Origin: Corynespora cassiicola
Lineage: Eukaryota; Ascomycota; Dothideomycetes; Pleosporales; Corynesporascaceae
Direction of reading: 5' to 3'
DNA: 64,000 bases
Assembly (NCBI GenBank): GCA_022059125.1
Contig: JAEUWY010000002.1
Span: forward strand, 1,922,001-1,986,000
Below, one piece after another: positions 1-11,695 of the stretch. The notes beneath the pieces were generated by a model. That model was not told where the DNA came from. It ran no database searches and saw only the letters and a program-made list of their open reading frames with translations. How positions within the stretch are numbered: position 1 is the stretch's first letter; every line of letters begins with the position of its first letter. The position numbers and the translations under genes are program-made.

Positions 1-730
1 CCCTACTATGAATCGTAAGCTTCTACTTGACTGATCCTTGGGCCGCACTAATGACATGCTAGCATCATCTGCATCATCGATATTCTCGGCAGCATCCCCG
101 TCTGGCGTGCTTGTTCCACGTACCACCTCACCTTTCTACCTGTCCAATTCGCACTACAACTCTACCTTACAATCTCCCAACCTAGCATCATCGCCGGCCC
201 TGTCCCATACCTATCCTGAAACTCTCGATCATCCTACTGATTTTTCTCTGGCACGATACACAAACTATGCACAGGGCGAGCAACGTCTGGCTGAAGTTCG
301 ACTTGCCAAGTGGGCAACCGATCTTCAAAGGAGCATTCGCAACGAACGCGAACGATTTGAAGAAGTCCAGCGCAGCGAAAGGGCAAAATGGCTACTGGAG
401 CGCGTTGGTGAAGAAGTAAAGAACGGAAATATCGTCACTTCCCCAAGCGGATCGCCTAGGGCTGAGTGGGCCGTCGTAAGGCGAGACGGCAAAGAAGTGC
501 ACAAGGCTATGCCAGTGTATAGGAAAGCTGGTGTAATGGACTCACGGGACCCTTTGGGACTTTGCGAATTCAGCGACGAGTTCAGGAAGAGAGGTTTCGT
601 ACTCGTCAAAGTCCTGGGTGGGATGAGCGTCGCCGGTGCTGTGGTGGTCGCCGTCGTCAAGGCGTGTGGCGTCGAGACCGGGCTTCCCGAAGGTGGCGTA
701 TGGAGCTGGTTGATTGGCAGTGGAGAGTGA
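1..730 (+). CDS. Uncharacterised protein with C-terminal membrane segment (3' part)
   Basis: The reading frame is open from about 63 to the stop at 730. A probable intron at 15-62 (GTAAGC donor, CTAATGAC branch-like sequence, CTAG acceptor) joins it in frame to a short upstream exon that contains ATG at 8. That exon is open back to base 1, so the gene may begin at 8 or outside the window. The roughly 225-residue product has a Ser-rich N-terminus, then a charged helical stretch rich in Arg/Glu/Lys with coiled-coil character, and near the end a hydrophobic Gly/Ala/Val run (VLGGMSVAGAVVVAVV) that looks like one transmembrane helix. I do not recognise the family. It reads as a conserved-type fungal hypothetical anchored by its tail; no catalytic motif is visible. 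Confidence 0.6.
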
Positions 731-1040
731 GGTTTTGTGGTCATACCCCCTCTCGGAGGCTTGGTTTGTGCGGTTTGTTTTTTCAGTATTCCGGGCGTCT
801 TGGTATGATATACCCGCCGATGAGCTGTGTGTCTGGTTTGCCTACCCGACTCTTATGTATATTCATTTATACCTCTCTCAATATTCCATGTGTCTTGTCA
901 GTCCTTGCGTTGGAAGTTTATGAATCGTGATACTTGATTACGCCCCAGGTTGCCTACACAGCGCTCTTGACTATCTTCAAAGTCTCAAACTTGTGAACAG
1001 TTCAACCGGTGATATACAGAGTGAACGATTCCGAACGTTT
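731..1040. other. Intergenic, convergent 3' ends
   Basis: This stretch lies between two genes that converge. It is pyrimidine- and T-rich after the first stop, as expected for a 3' UTR. I see no gene or RNA in it. Confidence 0.5.
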
Positions 1041-4000
1041 TCAGTTACCTAGTAAGTTAACCCAGGTCCCAGGCCACAAACTCATCCTTTTCTCTTTGGT
1101 CTCCGACGATACAGTGCTACTGGCATCCTCGTCGTCAAACACTACGGCAGTGCCGATGTTTGGTGATAGATATCTGTAGTTGGAGTGCCGGAACTTTTTC
1201 CGATATCTACCTTCGCGAGCCAGGAATGAACGGGCCACGATATGATCAATGTCCTCCTATTCATTTATTTGTCAGAAGTGATGTTTCCAAGCTTCTTGTA
1301 CTGGAATGATGAGGCTGAAGTTGAGAGCTTTGAGTCTGGTGGTTGGGCCCTATGAGCCACTACGACTGACCAAAACCGTCATATTTCTGATACTGGAACC
1401 ATGGGAACAATACCATAATTCGATAATAAAGACTTTTCAAAACTCACAGGAGTAAGAGTAGGATCTAGCAAGACCGTTCCTTCGGTCTTCTCGTACCAGT
1501 GCCCAAGGTTATCCAGCTCTTCGACTTCAACAAGATCACAACTGATGATGAGGGATTCCTTCTCCGAGCTGCGGGTCATGCGTGACATATCGACAGGCGC
1601 CACTTGCGGCTTGTACGTATCTGTAACCGACTTTAAGCATGTACTTCCAAACCATAAGGAATATCCCCCCCCCCCCAAGAGACAAACTCACCACTGAAAA
1701 ACTGCGCATGTACCGGCTGCGCCCCAAAAAACCACGTCTGTCCCGATCCTTGTGACCGTTAGCACGCTCTCATCTACAATAATCTCTACCCTCTCCCCCA
1801 TTCCCACTCCCGGACAAAGCATCCCCACTACTCCAACACAGAAAATCCACATCCCCTCTATCCAATGAGCTAAAGAGAACCCTCGCTCGACTCCCATGCA
1901 CGTACGTACCTGTCGTCCGCACATACGTCGGCCTCCACCCACACCCACACAACGACCTGTACAAGTCCGCCTCCGCCGTCGACGCAGGCGGCTGCCAAAA
2001 CAGCGTGCCGCGCAGCACATTGCCCGCGGAGCCAATCTTCTCGAACCGCCCGCTCGCATCGCGGAACGGGCGTCTGCGCTCCTCGAACACGGGCTTGAAG
2101 CCCGAGCTCGCCAGGTAGTTTGCGAGCTGGTTGGCGGGGCCGCGCGGCTCGTTGGCGTCGGGCTCGTTCCAGCCCGCGCGCGGAGGGAAGATGATCACGT
2201 TGGGGGTTTTGAAGTCGTAGATTTCGGTTTCGGAGACGGCGGCGCGGCGGGGAGGGGGGTGGTGGCGGTGGTGTGGCGGCGGTGGCGGCGGTGGTGGTGG
2301 TGGTGGTGGCTCTGGGGCGTGGGGTGGGTGGTCGCCCCAGATGTCGTGTTCGTTCATTTCGGACATGTTGTAGGATTGATACTCGCCGTTGGGGTCCAAG
2401 GGCTCGTGAGGATCTGACTGGCTGGCGGTGTAGCCGTCGCATACTGAGGTCCCAGATGAGGAGTGTTGGTCTTGGTTCATGTATTGGAAGACGTCGTGTT
2501 TGCCTGGGGCTTTGCCTGGAGTTTTGCCGGCGCTGGGGGCTTTTGGGGCCATCTTTCTCTGACGGTTGGCTATGTGGGCGTTGTAGAGCTCGACGTAGTG
2601 GTCAGCCTTCTTTTGGGTTTGGGAGAGGCTTTCTTGGCTGGATTGTAGGCGGGCGTCGTACTCAGCTCGTAACTTATCCTCGGCTTCTATCTGCTGTTCC
2701 TCGTGTTTCTCGCTGAGCTGTTCGATGTCTTCCCTGTTTCTCTGGAGGAGCTTTTGGAGCTGCAGGTCTTTTTCTTTCCGGAGCTTTTCCAATTGGTCGT
2801 CTTTTTGCTGGAGAATCCTTTCCCTCTCTCTCGCCCAGTCGTCTTCCTTGCGGCGTTCGTCTTCCCGAAGACTAGATATCATGTCTATTAGCCTGTCTTC
2901 AACCTTACTTGCGGTTTCTGTAGCAGCTGCTATCGATGCATTGCGCTTTATGCTTTCATCAATTACAGTCTGCTCTTGAGCCTTACGTTCAAGCAACTCT
3001 TTCTCCTCCTTCCACCGTTCCTCTTTACGTAAGCTCATCTGTTGCAACTCTTGTATAGTATTTCTCATTTCGTCAAGCTCTAGTCTCTCTGCTTTTCTCC
3101 GTTGCTCCTCCTCTTCGTCTTTCTTGCGACTTTGTTCTCTCTTCTTATCCTCCTCCTCTCTTCTGGCTTTTGCTTTCTCCAGCTCCAGCTTACCCTGTTC
3201 AAGGCGTCTCCATTCATCAGAAATTCCGGGTTGGTCATGGTAGTTGTTATAGTACCCGTTGTAGAGGTTCCCATTCAGCAATTGCGCTGGCATGACTGGT
3301 AGGTATTGTGGGTTTTGGTTTCTCCCATCGTAAGGCACATTGTTTGACCCTCTTGCGCTTGGTAAGCCTGTGGGTAAACTTGTATGCCGAGGTGGTTTGT
3401 TCCCGGAACGCGATGTTGAAGCCTGGCCACTACTACTGGTGTTAGGGTTTCTGACTTCTCGGGATTTTTTCTTGGATTTCTGTTCCCCCCGCGTGTCATC
3501 AGAGCTGTAATCATCATCTCTTCTATGACGTATCGGGGTTTCTTCCGCAAAAGCAACTTTTGGGGCATCTTGTGTAGTTGTTGGTCTTTTGCTGGGCTTA
3601 GACCTCGCACTGCTCCCTTCGCCTATACCATTCTTAGACGCTCCTGATATCTTGGATGAAGGCACCTGAGGGTCAAATTTTATGAAGATGCCTTTTTCAT
3701 TTCGCTCAGTAGTGACTCCCGGGTAGAATTCTGACTTTGAACTTTCTCCAACTTTCACTTGGGGATGGGCTGGAGGTGGCAGACCCAGAATTGAGGGTGA
3801 CGGTGGTATGATCGATTCGTGGACTTCTGGTGCTTTTGAACCCTTTTCTTCTCCTTTGTAGTGTGCACCATTTGGCTCCAGTATTTCCTTTATGCGATTG
3901 CGACTGTGAATTCGTCCCTGGCTCGAGGGCTCATGTGGTGCACCAGGAGGGTCAGGGGCTAGCACAAGAGTCTCGTCTCGTCGCTGAAGGTTAATAGGTT

Positions 4001-5624
4001 CTTTGAAAGTGCTGTTTTCTGATGTTCCGCGGTATAAGTACTCTTCTTGTCGTCTTCTTGGCCGTCCTCGACCGTTTCGACCCCGGCTAGGGCTTCTTTC
4101 GTCTGTATTTGTTGACTCTTCGTCTTCCTTCAATTGGTTGATGATATTGTGCACTCTCTTTCTTACATTGCTATCGTATATTGTCCGCATATTCCAGGTT
4201 ATGTCACGAATTGGTCCAGGATCTAGGCTGGTCCATGTACTGAAAAGCTCGTTGACTACCGTCCCCTTGACCTCGGGCGTGGTCTGGAGTTTTATCCAAA
4301 GATCTTCAGGTGTCTCTTCAGTGATCTCGTCTTCTTCGCTATCCGAGTCCCATTGCTCTAAATCACTCGTATCCACTGTCTTCACACGACCACTCTTCCG
4401 CTTTGCTTGTTGATGTGACGAAAGGGAAGCCAACGGTCTGTGGAATATCAGATTGTACATCCATGATGCAGTCTCACTGTGAGTCTCATTCCAATCAGCA
4501 AAATGGATTCTGCGCTCTGTTCCACTATTCTTGAGGCGCTTCTCGGCTTCTAATAGCTCTCGGATGACATATCTGTTTACTTCCACCCAGTTACCCGCGA
4601 TCGCACATTGTTTCCGCAATGCAATTATATCATCAGCGTCGCTTGATGGATCATTTTTCTTCTTTTTTGTTTTTTTCTTTGGTCTAGTGCTTCATTAGAA
4701 TGAATTTATCATATTCCTTTTTGGAGCTTACCTTTTATCACGTTGTTGCTCGGCGGACGCAATTCGGAGCACGTTTACCATCAGCCTGAGAGGCGCTTTT
4801 ATGGACCGAAATATAGAAGTAACATCGCCCATGTTTTCTTCTTTGAATAATCTCTTGAGCCGGGTTGGGTTTTGGCCACGGCCAGAGGCCTCGATTTCGG
4901 TCTCATAGGGCTTTGCGAGCCCATACAAGCGGGATAGAACTTTTTCAACTTTACGCAGAAACTGTGTCGTGATGATCTGATGAAATTCATGTAGTAAAGG
5001 TTTAAGATGCTCCTTCAGCTGTTGACAGAGATCGGCCAGGTCAGTGAAGTGCTTTGCGACTGTGGTAATGGCGGGGATATAGAGTGAGTCCACAAGACCC
5101 GAGCAAATATCATAAAGCGTACGCGATAGTAAAGAGCTACGAGTGTTGATATTTTCAATTTTCTCCAAAACAGCATCAGAAATCGGCAACATGATAGCAA
5201 GATGTCTTCGAGTATGCTGTTGTGCCCAATAATGCATAGCATGAGGTTTGGGACCTGGCTTTTGTATCCTTGTCCTGTTGCCCCACCCAGAAATCGATTT
5301 CTCTGTTACCCTGTAATTTCTTCCGGTTACGTCCCGCGCAGAAATTAGGGGCTGGGTAAGCTGGAGCCGAATCCTGCGCGGATTCTGAACCCTGTACAGC
5401 AGGCGAATCAAGATGCGAGGCTGCTTATCGGTTCTCTCCTGTAACAGACGCCCGATGCAGCCAAGATAAGTGCCACAGGGCTTTTGTTGGCTCCTTCTGT
5501 TTTCCGATGAATGAGTTGCAGATGAGGAGGCTGGGACAAGGCCCCTAGAGTTATATTATTTCAGATATTGTGATGAGATTATACCCATTAAAAGGTCTTG
5601 AGCTGCCTCGAATGATGTTTCCAT
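1041..5624 (-). CDS. Large coiled-coil protein with poly-Pro tract, function unknown
   Basis: This is a spliced gene. I read exons at 1041-1256, 1448-1620, 1692-1748, 1910-4683 and 4732 to about 5440, with canonical splice sites and matching phases. The 5' end is less sure: ATG at 5624, a short intron 5545-5584, then a frame that fits the main exon only if a one-base shift lies near 5440-5450. The product is about 1300 residues. It has a helical N-terminal region, a basic KKK-rich linker, an acidic low-complexity stretch, a long Glu/Arg/Lys coiled coil (about 2600-3250), a 12-residue proline run near 2290, and a conserved-looking globular C-terminal part containing PPRAGWNEP and TWFFGAQPVHAQ. 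I recognise no enzyme motif. It lies head-to-tail downstream of the lipase gene, but nothing shows that they work together. A mutated partial copy lies at 11.69-11.83 kb. Confidence 0.7.
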
Positions 5625-5702
5625 TCAATAGGGCTCCAAGCCCTCATAGTAAAACATCATCTTCCACAATGTGTCGTTTCCGTTCATATCTAGCATTGGG
5701 AG

Positions 5703-7023
5703 CTATTTCCCAGCCTGTTTTTGCCCCCATGCCCTCATAGCCGCGTCCATAACCGAGGTTCCATCGCCGGAGGAAATGAACTAAACGTATCAAAAGAGAT
5801 CAGTTCTCTGGAAATTCATTGAAGACCAATACATACCTGATGTGAAACTTTCTGGTGCACTGAGTCCTTCACAGTGCCAACTACATGGCCAGAAACAATA
5901 CCATAGTTGAGGATTCCATCGCCTTGCTTCAAATCACCAAGGCGGATGACAGTCTTGCCACTGTTCTACGAATATTGTTAGCAAAGCTAAGCTATTCTCG
6001 GAGTATCTTACTTCATTATCCATCTTGTCGTTTGACCAATTCTCCATCATTAGTTTCAGTGTGTTTGTGATATCAATATATCCAGTCATTTCGGGGTTCA
6101 AGAACCTGCACATTCGACAGTGGTCGGCATTGATTGCCATACCATCGTCTCCTGCAAGTGTCGCAGATTCTTTTGTGACTACCAGCCCAAGATCTTTCTT
6201 TTTTCTCCAGAAAGTTTTTTTCGTTGACATTGTCTCAAAAAAGCATGCAACTTGAATGGGTGAGAGCTCCTTCGAAGTGTAGCGCCTTCTTAGCAACTTA
6301 TGAAAGTCATCCGTGATCATCTGGAGTTTCACGGACCTCTTGTCAAGGTCCTTGATTGTTTGGTCATTGCTGTCGCCAAAAAGCCCTAGAAATTTTTCAG
6401 CTAGTTTGGCCCACACAATTTTGTCTGCACCCTTGAATGGAGTTCCTAAGAATATTGTACCACATGTACTATTGATGACTTCCTGTCGTTGCTCGTTTGA
6501 GCTAGACTGACCTGACAAGCCATTTGCAACTACTAATCCTCCGAGAGAATGTGCCACAAATATTATGGGTCGTTTTTGCTATGTAATAATCAGTTGGTTA
6601 AGAGATATGGTAGATTTGGGCGTCTTGCCGTGCCAGTTTGTTTTCGAAGATTACCTAATCTGACCAATAGCGAAGTCGAATTGTCATCTATTGAAGTGTG
6701 TGCTATGAGGTCCGGTTTGATCAGCGGATAGAATGTTGCGAATTCAGTATAGTATCCGAAGCTGAAAATCCGACTGTTTGGTATTGTCTTGGGCAGGAGG
6801 TCTTTGGGCCAGAACACCCGCTCCTCTTCGTCGTCCAGGTCAATGTCTTCCCAGGTCTTCCTCGGATGGCCTCGCAGTCCGTGAACAAAGACAATGCTAT
6901 ATTGTTAGCACTTTCATGGCGTATTTAGAAAGTAACCTACTCGAACTTTGCCTGTTCGCCACTATCCCATAACTCGTTGAGCCCGTCATTCATCATGTCA
7001 CTGGTATTATCCTCTGCGTCCAT
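5703..7023 (-). CDS. Alpha/beta-hydrolase (SesB/DUF676-like lipase) with C-terminal amyloid-like motif
   Basis: I read five exons: 6941-7023, 6629-6896, 6012-6578, 5837-5965 and 5703-5780 on the minus strand, 374 residues, all phases consistent. The intron 6579-6628 uses a GC donor. The fold is a serine hydrolase: FVHGLRGHPRKTW oxyanion strand near residue 30, nucleophile elbow AHSLGG with Ser128, the family motif FLGTPFKGAD, and INADH with Asp269/His270 as likely acid and base. This family includes fungal lipase-like effectors linked to heterokaryon incompatibility. Residues 307-374, encoded by the last two exons, are not part of the hydrolase. They carry an Asn/Gly-rich segment (NYGIVSGHVVG, 326-336) that resembles the N-terminus of the divergent NLR gene. 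No signal peptide is visible. Inference: the executioner half of an NLR-triggered pair, with an enzyme domain tethered to an aggregation motif. Confidence 0.85.
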
Positions 7024-7819
7024 CGATGCTAGCTAAAAGACTTGCCAACCAAATCTTTGAGAGAATCTGGTAGTAGGTAAATACGGACTATCATTGAAAC
7101 GTTCGCGTTTTACATCAAGCGGGGTAGGTGGCAGCATATGCCGGTTCTAGCTTCGCTGACCCTTGCAAAATGCGTGCGTTCGCGTGCATACACGACGATT
7201 GTCCGTCTTACATGCATGTATTTGGAGTTCAGCCTTGCCATGGAGTTTATCATGAAATTTTTATCGGCATTTGAGCTAGATTTAGATATGATAGATTCCA
7301 TCTCGTATTTGACTGGCTACCACCACAGCCGCTTACGTTACATCAATAGCAATTCGCGCCGTGCGCCTGCAGCCTGCTATTATTGCCCAGCTTAGTTGAT
7401 TCTACCGAGGGATAGAGCTTTGGCCGGCTTCACGTGTTGGTTGGATGCGACAATGCGTGAACTGTGGGTCTATTCTGCAGGGTGAAATTATGTCGCATCA
7501 GTAGTGTGGGGGCGAAGAGCAACAAAGAGTGGTTCTCAAGCCACTTGACTGACCGGAAGGCAAATTTCCCTGTCCATCCACTTGGGTATTTAATTCAATG
7601 ATATGCGATTATTACGCGCCGGACCTTCTGGCTGTGCCATAGCGACACGCATGTATCCATGGCTTACGCCCACTCTCAATCCCGAGTTGGAGCCTATATC
7701 GCAGCGCATTCTCACCCCGCACATCCATCCGCACCTTTACCAGTCAAACTAGTATCACCCCTTCAACTTATGATGATGTAAATATATCAATACACCATTG
7801 TCAACTTTTGTTTCTACAA
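7024..7819. promoter_or_regulatory. Shared upstream region of the divergent lipase and NLR genes
   Basis: About 800 bases separate the two divergent start codons. Small reading frames are present but none looks coding. The layout means both genes must take their promoters from here, so joint regulation is possible. I could not assign specific factor sites. Confidence 0.5.
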
Positions 7820-10800
7820 ATGGCTGCAACCTTTCCCAATACCATAGCGCAAATTGGTAGGCAGATTGACCTTGGGTCTGTCCAGCATGCCGGTGACAAT
7901 GTTGCCAGTCCGAACTATGGTCAGCAGGTCGGCGGACATATCATTGGTCTCGATCGGAGCGTCATGAGTAGGTCTGTCTTTCTTACTCATAAATATCTGC
8001 TTACGTTGCTGAACAGACTTCACAACAAATAATGACTTCCATATGGCACCTGGGGCAACTTTGAATGTTAGCAGTGGAGGTACATGCTTCTTTTTGAGTG
8101 GTCTATTGAATAGAGCTGATCTGAAATCAAGCTTTCGAACAACGAGAAGCTCTTAATGCCTGGCTCAACAAAGATACAGATCTAGACTTCGAACATATCC
8201 ACCGGTCTAATATTTCGCAGAGACAAGAAGGAACAGGGTCTTGGCTTCTTGAGCAAAAAGAATTCATATCCTGGCGTGACAGCTCGCCCAGAACACTATG
8301 GTGCTACGGGATTCGTAAGCATGCTATCTTTTGCACAAGACAAACACTCACCTGTAATAGCTGGTTCGGGAAAAACATTCATGTCGTAAGCTTTCTGACG
8401 CACGTGTACCTTTCTCAGAAATAATTAAATGCAGATCAATTGTGATTGAACATCTCGAAGAAATTTGCAAGCCCGATACTGCTTGCCTTTTCATATTCTT
8501 CGATCATCGCAGCAAGGCTGTCCCGACTGTCCAGAGTCTCCTGTTTCATCTACTTGGGCAATTGGTTTCAAAACGAAATGAATTGTCTGATGTAATTCAA
8601 CGCCTTCACACCGAATACAAATTTCGAACAACATTACCCAGCCGCAATCGTCTTATACGAGATATGAAACAAGAAATGGAAAGTTTCAGGAAAATCTGGC
8701 TAGTCATAGATGCTTTAGATGAATTCCAGACGCAGATTTCGTCGAGCACAAGGATAGCCTTTCTGAAAGCAGTCTATGAACTTCCACACACCATGAGCGT
8801 TTTCATCACATCTCGAGACGCAAAGCCTTCACACCAGGTATCTGAGTCTCTCTACACGATTGAGATTGCTCTACACGAGAAGGATTTAAATGAATATGTT
8901 GAAAGTCGTATCAGAGACTGCTGCGATGAAAATTCGTATCTTGCGAAATTAGACGTTAGGACTGTGGTGCGAAAGATCTCACAGCATGCTCGAGGGATGT
9001 TCCTACTGGCGCGTCTTCATATGGATAATCTAGCCAGCCAGCGAACAGATGCCGGTCTAAAAGCCTCCATGGAAACTTTACCTTCAACTATCAATGGAAC
9101 TTATGCGGAGTCAATGCAACGAATCCCGAGCTCAGACAAGCTGTTGGCTGAGCAAATCATTCTATGGACGGCTTTTTCCATGAGACCTCTAACAATGATG
9201 GAGCTTTTGACCGCATTATCAACAAAAGAACATATGAAAAATACTTCTTGCTCCAAAGATCACATAATTGACGAAGGTTGCATCGCATCAGTATGCGCCG
9301 GTCTGGTTATGGTGGACTCAGAGGCCATGCCTACCACAGTTAGATTGGTCCATCCTACAGCAGAAACTTACTTTCGAGAAAAGTACTTTGCACAGAATTA
9401 CGCTCATACCGTCATGGCGCACACTTGCATCTGGTATCTTCTCTTTGAGGATTTTGCCATACAGACGGAAGAGGAGTGTCAGACCAGCTGTAAGCTCAAA
9501 GAGTTTCCGCTGCTTCATTATGCAGCTCTCAATTGGGGCAATCATGCTCGATATTCACAAGGTGATGATACCGTGAAAATAATCCTTCAACTACTAAATC
9601 GTAGGGGGAACCTTTCTTGCGCAGCTAAAGTCATGGACCTGACCAATGAAAACCTCTTTTCGCCGCTTTGGATGGCGGCATATTTTGGCTTGGAGACAGT
9701 TGTGGAAGAACTTTTGTCAACCGATTCTGATTACCATCTTGCTGCAACCAAAAATGGAGAGACAGCCATGCATGCTGCTGCGGAGTATGGGCATGTTGAA
9801 GTGGTAACCAGGCTGCTTTCAAACTGCCGTGTGGAACCAGATATCCCTAATATTTCCGGAAGAACACCCCTTTCGCTCGCTGCAGAGAACGGACATTATG
9901 TAGTCGTTCGTAGTCTTCTCCTCTCTGGAAAAGTCAATCCTGATTCGAAAACCCACTGCGCCGTCTATGAGGGCCGAACGCCATTATCTTGGGCTGCTGG
10001 AAATGGCCATCTTGATGTTGTCGATCTGCTCCTCGAGACAAGAGGAGTTGATGTTGATTCCAAAACATCTGGAGAGACTTTTCGCGGACGTACACCACTC
10101 ATATGGGCGGCAGCAAACGGCCACAAAGATGTGGTAGAACTACTTTCGAACAAAGGAAGAGCCAATGCTAGCTTGAAAGACTACCAAGGATTCAATGCTT
10201 TGTTCTGGGCCACCCAGAATGATCATGGAGAGATTTCAAGAATGCTAAAAATCGGTGGGTCATATGATATGGGTGATGGTACGGAGAAGAACGGCGAAGT
10301 ACAAACACTTGAGGTGTTAAAGGTGATGGGGTTCGATTTCGATTACCAGGATTATGATTCCAAGGATGAGGACGGACGAACGAACATTTCATACCAAGCG
10401 GAAAAGGGAGACACAGACCTTGTCGACTGCTTGCTGGGACTCGGTGCAGATCCCAACGGTACGGATGGAAACGGAATGACCCATTTGATGTATGCCTCAG
10501 CAAACGGTCGCACTGCATCCGCGAAGCTGCTTCTAGAGCAGAAAGCGATGCCCGATCTTAGATGTCATCTTGGCCGTACAGCCTTATCCTACGCTGCAGA
10601 TGAAGGTCACAAAGAACTAGTAGAGCTTCTTCTCAAATTTTCTACGGGGCTGGATCTCCCGGATAATTACGGCCGAACCCCGTTGTCCTTTGCGGCACAA
10701 AAAGGGCGCAAGGAGGTGGTGGAACTTTTGCTCGAATGGTCTGATTCCCCTGATTTTCCGGACGAAGATGGCCGAACGCCACTATCATATGCGGCGGAGA

Positions 10801-11153
10801 AAGGACACGAAGAAATAGTAGCGTTAATGATAGCATTGGGTGAAAAGGTGGATATCGATTCCCAATCCCAGGGGATACTTGGAGGTCGAACGCCTCTCTC
10901 CTGGGCTGCTGGTAGCGGCGAAGCGATGATTGTGGAAACACTTTGGGCGGCAGGCGCAGACGTGAACCTCAAAAATAGTGACATCTACCTTACAGCTAAA
11001 GAACCCAAAGAGTGGGCCAGGATGAAGGGGCACGGACATGTCGTCAGATTTCTCGAAGGAACAGGTAAATTAAGAGAACCCAGTGAGGATGATTGGCTGT
11101 TTAGCCTGGGAGGTACCAATGCTGGGGATATTTCTATTGGGGATCTTGATTAG
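7820..11153 (+). CDS. NLR protein: amyloid-like N-terminus, NACHT NTPase, ankyrin repeats
   Basis: Exons 7820-7967, 8017-8079, 8132-8314, 8361-8385 and 8435-11153 splice in phase to 1045 residues. Residues 1-70, from the first two exons, are Gly/Asn-rich and carry NYGQQVGGHIIG (32-43), matching the C-terminus of the divergent lipase. A linker with FEQREALNAWL and RRQEG-like ISQRQEGTGSWLL follows, then the P-loop GIPGSGKT (130-137) and Walker B LVIDALDEF (about 229-237), typical of fungal NACHT STAND proteins. From about residue 540 to 1020 there are at least ten ankyrin repeats with GRTPLSWAAGNGH-type cores, several nearly identical. Known family role: ligand sensing by the repeats opens the NACHT domain, which oligomerises and seeds a downstream effector through the N-terminal motif. 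The partner assignment is inference from motif and location. Confidence 0.9.
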
Positions 11154-11340
11154 CTTGTAGCTCTGGGCTTGGTCTTCTTTATTGTGCTTTCTGTCAAGGG
11201 TGTCTCAGATTATTCTCTATACTTATTGAGTTGATGAAATCACTTTCTGCACTGGTGTACTTCTTGCTATTTGCTAGCTTATATACTATCTGATAGGCGA
11301 TCTTGTGCGATTCATTTATTCTCTAACATGATATCTGTCA

Positions 11341-11402
11341 TTTATTTAGGCTACAACTTTGATGCGGTCTCTTTCTTTTGCAAATTCTCTTAATTCGCTT
11401 TT
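11341..11402 (-). pseudogene. Relic of the C-terminus of an acyl-CoA ligase gene
   Basis: The minus strand reads SELREFAKERDRIKVVA then stop. The intact ligase at 32232-33906 ends KRELRELAKKETASKL then stop, and the two DNA stretches are clearly alike over about 45 bases. Nothing further upstream of the copy matches. It looks like the last 20 codons of a lost paralogue that no longer encodes the peroxisomal SKL tail. Confidence 0.4.
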
Positions 11403-11695
11403 AGGCCACTTGTGGCTGCTGGGTTACTTGGATGGCAGCAGAACGTGAGGCTGCGACTTGTTACTTTACACATATGGCATTTGTTCATCTGTGATCTATT
11501 TAGCAAGTGCATTTTTCTATGATCGGACTGCTCATGAATGCGGCGGAATCGCGAGTCTGATTGACTGTAGGCAGTACCGTCGCATCCCAAAGTGCTGGAG
11601 AAAAAGTGATACTTTACACTTATAAGCTAGTGGCTATTGAGATGTTTTCCTAAAGCTTTGCTAGTGCCAGATAACTCTTTAAAAAATTTCAATGG

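Noticed and set aside
1896..2417. Long open frame on the plus strand opposite the coiled-coil gene
   Set aside because: It is a GC- and repeat-driven shadow of the poly-Pro region; the composition is Arg/Val runs with no protein-like pattern.
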